Shown piece after piece: positions 50,913-54,772 of a DNA stretch of 54,772 nt. Position numbers and translations under genes: made by a program. The notes beneath the pieces were generated by a model. It was not told the DNA's origin and did not search any database. It was given only the letters and a program-made list of their open reading frames with translations. The DNA comes from DASVVT01 sp036386415 (GTDB lineage: Bacteria > Acidobacteriota > Blastocatellia > Pyrinomonadales > Pyrinomonadaceae): contig DASVVT010000012.1 in the NCBI GenBank assembly GCA_036386415.1, positions 1-54,772 on the forward strand. The letters are read 5' to 3'. Each line of letters opens with the position of its first letter. Within the stretch, counting starts at the first letter, position 1.

Positions 50913-51195
50913 TTTTCCAACTCCCTTTATCATACTCAGCGTGGGAGAGAATTTCTTTGATATAGACCGTCTGCTTGGCGTACTCGATTTTAACGATCAG
51001 CCGGTAGTCGTTACCTTTGATGTTGAAAATCGTGTATTTGCCCGCCAAATCAGCAAAAGAAAAATCACGTTTCATGTCTGCCGGATTGCCCCATACAGCT
51101 CGCCTGGTAATACTATGCCAAACTGATAAGGGCTTTTCGGCATCAGGGTTCTCTTCCCAGAACTCTCGTAAACGCCTTTTACTGATGATGCGCAA
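50896..51195 (-). CDS. higB: HigB-type mRNA interferase toxin
   Basis: 99 residues from TTG 51195, which gives the family-typical MRIISKRRLREFWEENPDAE start and has AAGGA 9 nt upstream. An ATG at 51231 would add 12 atypical residues. Matches the HigB_toxin (RelE superfamily) pattern: VWGNPADMKRDFSFADL, YTIFNIKGNDYRLIVKIEY, VYIKEILSHAEYDKGSWKNG. Such toxins cleave mRNA on the ribosome. Predicted to be co-transcribed with higA from the promoter next to the palindromes at 51224-51278. The surrounding DNA has lower GC than the core genes, in keeping with mobility. Confidence 0.88.
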   Translation of the reverse strand: MRIISKRRLREFWEENPDAEKPLSVWHSITRRAVWGNPADMKRDFSFADLAGKYTIFNIKGNDYRLIVKIEYAKQTVYIKEILSHAEYDKGSWKNGCAC

Positions 51196-51223
51196 ACTAC
51201 CCACGTCCTTATGTGCGCACCAT

Positions 51224-51278
51224 CCTCTCATTTTGAGAGGAAATTGTCAAGCCTAAAAATACGTGCCACTGGCACGTA
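51224..51278 (-). promoter_or_regulatory. higBA promoter region with two palindromes
   Basis: CCTCTCA-TTT-TGAGAGG (51224-51240), a perfect 17-bp palindrome, lies directly downstream of a minus-strand TTGACA (51245-51250), i.e. in the promoter spacer and -10 area. A second palindrome TACGTGCCA-C-TGGCACGTA (51260-51278) lies just upstream of the -35. The first is the best candidate for the HigA operator. Confidence 0.65.
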
Positions 51279-51545
51279 AGGTGATTAAACTCTTTTTAAT
51301 AATGTTTGTCAACCATATTCTTTCTCCCTAAGTTATCAAGGAGAAAGACGAGTTCTGTTGTTGGCCTTTGCTATTTATGACATTTAGGTCAAAGCCCAAT
51401 TCGTTAGCCTTGCCCGCAAAGCATAGACTATTCGGGCAGAATTTAGAGTTTTCGGGCAAGAAGAAATTTTCAGATTTTCGTGGGCGTTATTATGTGGGGC
51501 GGGTCTAATTCATAAACTACGCATCTGGCTTTGTGAGGTAAGCTA
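51279..51545. other. AT-rich spacer
   Basis: About 270 bp of AT-rich DNA with no gene visible to me. Confidence 0.4.
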
Positions 51546-51869
51546 ATGTCTAAAGAAGATTCGGTAGACTTAATAAAGACATCATCGAGTGAGACCAGCA
51601 ATTCAAACCAGTCTGAAGCGAATTGCAGCGTAGAAGAGTTGAAGTCCCTCAAATGTGCTAGTAGCTGCAAGCGTGTCCCCGGCGATTCAAGTGTAACTTT
51701 GAGTGCGGGTAACTCGTCTCTCCATCTCTCCAACATAGACACGGTTTCGTGGGACAGGGACATGTACATTTATGGAATTGCAGTTAAGGATTTGGGTAAA
51801 GACGCCGCCGATTATCTAGCTAAACAGTTCGGCTGGCAAGTAAATTCTACTGGCGAGGAACGGCCTTAG
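51546..51869 (+). CDS. Hypothetical Ser-rich protein
   Basis: 107 residues from ATG 51546, preceded by GAGG at 7-nt spacing. The first half is Ser-rich with several Cys (CSVEELKSLKCASSCKRV). The second half (DMYIYGIAVKDLGKDAADYL, AKQFGWQVNS) looks folded. No family recognised. A 99-residue frame on the opposite strand (51470-51769) overlaps it; I prefer this one because of its ribosome-binding site, but either or neither could be real. Its end overlaps the convergent XRE gene by 4 bp. Confidence 0.4.
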   Translation: MSKEDSVDLIKTSSSETSNSNQSEANCSVEELKSLKCASSCKRVPGDSSVTLSAGNSSLHLSNIDTVSWDRDMYIYGIAVKDLGKDAADYLAKQFGWQVNSTGEERP

Positions 51870-52147
51870 CGGGTGTGCTTCGGCTTCGCGGGCAGCCTTT
51901 TGGGTAGATCAGCCTTATCGTCAATCAACGTATCAACACAGACACCAGCCACGCGAGCATATTGCAGGAGAATGGGGAGCGGCGGCTCGGTGAGTCCTAG
52001 CTCATACTTGGAAATTTGCTTGAACGAAATCAAGTCCTCAACGTCCAGCCGTCTAAACATTTCCGATTGAGAAAGACCAAGCGCAAGCCGAATCTGTAAA
52101 AGTTTCTCGGCCAGCCGCTCCGGTTTCGGGCGTGCTTTCTGTCCCAT
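51866..52147 (-). CDS. XRE-family HTH regulator
   Basis: 93-residue DNA-binding protein. The HTH spans about 15-75: AEKLLQIRLALGLSQSEMFR, ISFKQISKYELGLTEPPLPI, LLQYARVAGVCVDTLID. The start ATG 52147 is preceded by AGGAG; an upstream in-frame codon at 52183 lacks one. A palindrome 47 bp upstream (52194-52211) is a candidate autoregulatory operator. The tail is Lys/Pro-rich. Likely a regulator of an accessory or mobile locus; its target is not clear. Confidence 0.87.
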   Translation of the reverse strand: MGQKARPKPERLAEKLLQIRLALGLSQSEMFRRLDVEDLISFKQISKYELGLTEPPLPILLQYARVAGVCVDTLIDDKADLPKRLPAKPKHTR

Positions 52148-52193
52148 CAGGCACAATCTCCTGATAGGGCTACTGACACGCACGCCTTGAATC

Positions 52194-52211
52194 TACCGCC
52201 AATTAGCGGTA
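52194..52211. promoter_or_regulatory. Palindrome upstream of the XRE gene
   Basis: TACCGC-C-AATT-A-GCGGTA, 18 bp with one non-complementary pair at the centre flanks. Position and symmetry fit an XRE dimer operator. Confidence 0.5.
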
Positions 52212-52348
52212 ATATCCGCTCGCTCAATTTTGCCGCCGTGAGTATGAACCTTTCATGCTCAACGGCGATGCTCATTTCACTCTGCTAGTGGGAATTGAGC
52301 CGCGCATTACCGTTGCCGAATTTTCAAACAGACCGCCCGAATAATATC

Positions 52349-52711
52349 ATGCCTTCACACCGGATACATTGGAAATATCGGTTACTTTATGTCGGGCGTG
52401 ACTATGCTCTAACTGCATATCTCAAGGATGAGTTGAAGCGGCTGGATTGCTTTGTTGTGCGATGTCCGAGAGGAACAGAGGCGCGTCTCTTCATCGAGAG
52501 CGAAATCAGATACACACTCTTCCTTTTCGATGAAGAGTTGCCGGATATGACAGGGAAGGAACTAAAGCGGTTTACGCACGCACAGGCACACCGCGAGCAG
52601 ACACCCGTTATTCTCTGTAAGAAGTCGGACGACTACAAGCAACTGCTCGAAACCATCGTCCGCGAGTTATCAAAGATAGAGAAGCCCCGCTCTGAGGTAA
52701 GCGGGGCATGA
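52349..52711 (+). CDS. Degenerate receiver-domain protein
   Basis: 120 residues from ATG 52349 (a TTG at 52295 would extend it by 18). Receiver-like alternation: YRLLYVGRDYALTAYLKDEL, LDCFVVRCPRGTEARLFIES, YTLFLFDEELPDMTGKEL, TPVILCKKSDD. The phosphoacceptor position is filled (Asp61) but the acidic pocket after strand 1 is Gly-Arg (VGRD), so Mg2+-dependent phosphorylation is doubtful. Possibly a phosphorylation-independent receiver. Its end contains a hairpin that may terminate the convergent transposase gene. Confidence 0.75.
   Translation: MPSHRIHWKYRLLYVGRDYALTAYLKDELKRLDCFVVRCPRGTEARLFIESEIRYTLFLFDEELPDMTGKELKRFTHAQAHREQTPVILCKKSDDYKQLLETIVRELSKIEKPRSEVSGA
52684..52707 (-). terminator. 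Hairpin, possible terminator of the transposase gene
   Basis: GCCCCGCT (52684-52691) with AGCGGGGC (52700-52707), 8-nt loop. On the minus strand it is followed by TTCTCTATCTTT. It lies within the 3' end of the convergent receiver gene. Confidence 0.5.
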
Positions 52712-52714
52712 CCA

Positions 52715-54118
52715 TTAAGCTACCAGCGCCCAAAACTTCGGCTTTAGATTCAACTCGTACATACTTTGAATCAGGCAGCAGATGTTGTGACAGAGCACCT
52801 TGCATAGAGCCTCATTGATTTGCGCCGTCTTTAGCTTGCTCCGCAGCTTGTCCCCAAACTTCGCCTTTACCATGTGGAAAGTTGTTTCGACGTTGGAGCG
52901 TTTGTGATAGTGCTCCATGAACCGCTCTTGATTGTAAGAGTAGTAATGAAACATCTGCTTCCAAAGCTGGCTTTGCTTCTTGTCTTTGGTAATCGTGCTG
53001 TCACACTTAAAAGGAATGTAAGGCATCGCTGCATGGCTCGCTACTGCTTTGAGGTTCTTATTCGACAGGTACGCTTTGTCTGCGCTGACTTCATCCATGA
53101 CAAAGTTTTGAGCGGTAGTCTCGACAAGCGTTGGAAGTTGCGGACAATCGCCAATATGATTATCCGTCACCTTAACAGCCGTCACGACGTTAGTTGTCAC
53201 GCCGCACATTAAATGTACCTTTATCCAGTCTCGCTTGCTGACATCTTCGATGTCGGTAAAATCTGAGCGAACCTTGCCCCATTTGTATTCAACCCATCGC
53301 TGATGGATGCCAGTTGAAATACCTGTGGAGTCCACAGCAAAATCTTTCTCGATAGCTTTCAGGGGCAGGCTTGATTCTTCGATCAGCATTTCCAAGTAGG
53401 GAGTCAACATCTCCATCTGAAAGTAATCAAACATGGAGTTGTAGCTTGGTAGTTCCGACAGGTAGCCTTTCGCGTGCGCGTCTCTGAGGTCTGTCATAAA
53501 GCGGCGACCTGAGACAGTAGAGTAAACCTTATAGGCCATAGTGAAGATCATATCTTCCAGAGGCAGGCGCGGGCGTCCGGTGTACTGTGCTGGCTCTCCG
53601 ATCCCCTGGCATAGCTGATAGAGCAGATAAAGGAATTGTGCCTTTTCCTGAGTCTGCGCTTTGTGGTAGGCAGGCCATACTTGCGGATACGTCTTGCGCT
53701 TGGTTTTCGTCGGCTCTATGGAAACTGGCTGCGCGTCGCCTGTCTGCTCCTTCTTGATTAAGTGCTCGACGGCAAAGAGATGCTTGCACTTCCAGCCGTG
53801 CGATTCATAGTCGGGGCATGTACAGGTTTGCAGGAACGGATTGACGCTATATCTCTTGGCGCTGGATTGAGATGGAACTATCCAAACATTGCCTTCATGG
53901 GTGACTTCTTTATGGTTGGCTATCTCTAAACCGCGAAGTTGACGAGTTTGCATCATGTACCTTGCTTTCTCAGCATGGTTGGCGCATAATGCAGATTCAT
54001 CGGCTACGGCATGCGCAATCATGCTGTGGTTGAACAAGTCCAGTTGGTTGTTTGCGCAACCGGCTGGACTTTTAATTTTGGAATGGAAAGAACGTGCGCG
54101 CATAATACGCTTTTTCAC
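52715..54118 (-). CDS. DDE transposase with N-terminal SWIM zinc finger
   Basis: 467 residues. An N-terminal SWIM domain has ligands Cys99, Cys101, Cys111 and His113 (CTCPDYESHGWKCKH, CxCx9CxH). It is followed by a DDE transposase of the IS4/IS5-like type: Asp in FAVDSTGISTGIHQRW, Asp in DEVSADKAYLSNKNLKAV, and Glu in HKRSNVETTFHMVKAKFGDK. All three catalytic residues are present and the frame is intact, so it may be active. No terminal inverted repeats or target duplications could be defined on either side, so the element boundaries remain open. The start ATG 54118 is uncertain. Codon use and base composition are closer to the neighbouring accessory genes than to the core operons. Confidence 0.9.
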   Translation of the reverse strand: MKKRIMRARSFHSKIKSPAGCANNQLDLFNHSMIAHAVADESALCANHAEKARYMMQTRQLRGLEIANHKEVTHEGNVWIVPSQSSAKRYSVNPFLQTCTCPDYESHGWKCKHLFAVEHLIKKEQTGDAQPVSIEPTKTKRKTYPQVWPAYHKAQTQEKAQFLYLLYQLCQGIGEPAQYTGRPRLPLEDMIFTMAYKVYSTVSGRRFMTDLRDAHAKGYLSELPSYNSMFDYFQMEMLTPYLEMLIEESSLPLKAIEKDFAVDSTGISTGIHQRWVEYKWGKVRSDFTDIEDVSKRDWIKVHLMCGVTTNVVTAVKVTDNHIGDCPQLPTLVETTAQNFVMDEVSADKAYLSNKNLKAVASHAAMPYIPFKCDSTITKDKKQSQLWKQMFHYYSYNQERFMEHYHKRSNVETTFHMVKAKFGDKLRSKLKTAQINEALCKVLCHNICCLIQSMYELNLKPKFWALVA

Positions 54119-54266
54119 CTATGAAATCAATAGATAAATCACTGAAAACACAAGTATTTAACAGTCAATGTGACTTGATTTTTAGGCTTGAAAAGCGGGG
54201 ATTGTGGGCATGATCTAGGAACGAAAAAGCAGGAGTTTCTTGCGTCTCATTCAGACTATGTGATTA

Positions 54267-54650
54267 TCATTTCCCTTTTCGTTTCAAAACGTCTTTGAGA
54301 TCAATCATCGGAGTCAAGGTATAATGTTCCTTTGTAAGATCGTAATATCCTCCTAGAATATTCCATTCGCCACTGCTTAACGTGCTTTGATAGTCTGTAG
54401 CTTTATCATTAGGTGAAATTAGGGAGATAGTTTCACTGTCTCGTACAGTATCCTCAATAGTTAAATCTATCTGCTTAATGTCATAATCCAGTGCTCTTAT
54501 TTTCGGGTCTAACTCAAAAAACATCCATCCTGAAATAGACTCTCCTTCTTGCAACTGTGTATCTCTCGCATGCCGATCAAAGTCATTTGAACTAAAATCC
54601 ATTTTCGAGGCTTTAGCCCAATTATCCGCAACATAGTAAAAGCACCCCAC
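54267..54650 (-). pseudogene. Hypothetical protein fragment next to an IS200/IS605-like end
   Basis: An open frame of 127 codons whose first codon (GTG 54650) lies inside the hairpin at 54638-54668, so the apparent N-terminus is not natural. Visible segments are MDFSSNDFDRHARDTQLQEG, ESISGWMFFELDPKIRALDY and EHYTLTPMIDLKDVLKRKGK. The G-x-x-x-x-G-W-x-x-F-E pattern suggests the C-terminal part of a larger beta-rich protein. Most likely the gene was cut by insertion of the adjacent element. A shorter protein starting at ATG 54602 is possible but has no ribosome-binding site. Function unknown. Confidence 0.55.
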
Positions 54651-54668
54651 CGCAAGCGGTGGGGCTTT
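54638..54668 (-). mobile_element. Right-end hairpin of an IS200/IS605-like element
   Basis: Subterminal hairpin CCCCACCGC/GCGGTGGGG (54645-54653 with 54656-54664) flanked by AGC/GCT and T/A runs, directly after a Y1-transposase-like C-terminus. Short imperfect hairpins at the ends, in place of inverted repeats, are characteristic of IS200/IS605. Confidence 0.6.
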
Positions 54669-54676
54669 AGCTCGGT

Positions 54677-54772
54677 TTAATCGAACAACTCTATTTGCGC
54701 ATCTTGGGCTTCTCTGTGACGTTGAATGTATTTGCGAATCACCTCTGCCGTCACTTTATCGCCTACGGTTCT
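54677..54772 (-). CDS. IS200/IS605-like transposase, C-terminal 31 residues (partial)
   Basis: A frame running off the right edge, with its stop at 54677-54679. It encodes RTVGDKVTAEVIRKYIQRH followed by REAQDAQIELFD. The sequence V-T-A-E-V-I-x-x-Y-I at the end of the protein resembles the C-terminal helix of TnpA-type Y1 transposases. The hairpin immediately downstream supports this. The catalytic His-hydrophobe-His and Tyr are outside the window, so the call rests on the tail and context. Confidence 0.6.
   Translation of the reverse strand, partial: RTVGDKVTAEVIRKYIQRHREAQDAQIELFD

Noticed and set aside
51470..51769. 99-codon minus-strand frame overlapping the Ser-rich hypothetical gene
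   Set aside because: The protein looks plausible (helical, LERWRDELPALKVTLESP) but no ribosome-binding site precedes its ATG, while the plus-strand frame has one. Kept as an alternative, not annotated.
52349..54240. Terminal inverted repeats for the SWIM-DDE transposase (AAGCGGGG...GGCATGA words on both sides)
   Set aside because: The similar words at about 52699 and 54192 are in the same orientation and differently spaced, so they are not inverted termini.

Overview
The window reads like chromosomal DNA of a GC-rich Gram-negative bacterium, most likely an Acidobacteriota member of the Blastocatellia type. This is inferred from an Oar-like TonB-dependent receptor with an N-terminal carboxypeptidase-regulatory domain, three exported CarboxypepD_reg/TPR proteins, a VWFA-related exported protein, a TPR-sigma54 regulator, and abundant palindromic spacers. 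No tRNA, rRNA or CRISPR array was seen.

Layout. 0.2-2.3 kb: FHA-GGDEF cyclase and ribA. 2.9-10.1 kb: TonB-dependent receptor followed by three paralogous exported TPR proteins, separated mostly by intrinsic terminators. 10.5-15.4 kb: HD phosphohydrolase, a TonB-like exported protein, S41 protease and epoxide hydrolase. 15.6-21 kb: PRC/MgtE_N/CBS protein, two small unknowns, an Nramp-related transporter and an MscS channel with a cyclic-nucleotide-binding domain. 21.1-23.2 kb (minus): cupin, DUF1272, DMT exporter and Lrp regulator. 23.4-32.5 kb: proteostasis cluster hsp20-clpB-hsp20-grpE-groEL-clpA/C-like. 32.6-36 kb: LolA-like protein, BNR propeller/outer-membrane barrel fusion, and a degenerate thermonuclease-like protein. 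37-43.5 kb (minus): the conserved ffh-rpsP-khpA-rimM-trmD-rplS operon followed by two glycosyltransferases. 43.9-49.6 kb: TPR-sigma54 activator, a candidate small RNA, VWFA and CARDB proteins. 50-54.8 kb: an accessory tail of lower GC with a response regulator, HigBA-type toxin-antitoxin pair, XRE regulator, degenerate receiver, SWIM-DDE transposase, a truncated gene and the end of an IS200/IS605-like element.

The most striking structure is a family of at least twelve intergenic inverted repeats (about 11.8-42.0 kb). Each arm is a tandem array of a degenerate 7-bp word; the word differs from locus to locus, yet most loops look alike (purine-rich, then GCTTTT). They sit between nearly every gene of the chaperone cluster and of the rpsP-rplS operon. 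They supply stop codons for several genes and encode the hydrophobic part of two signal peptides. A second family is built from 8/9-bp words (ctttgcg/cgcaaag), and a third (CTCTGTGC...GCACAGAG) has two copies about 47 kb apart.

Other links: a -24/-12 promoter match lies upstream of the clpA/C-like gene, and a sigma54 activator is encoded in the same window. The MgtE_N/CBS protein beside an Nramp-type transporter with an altered metal motif suggests regulated Mg2+ (or Mn2+) uptake.
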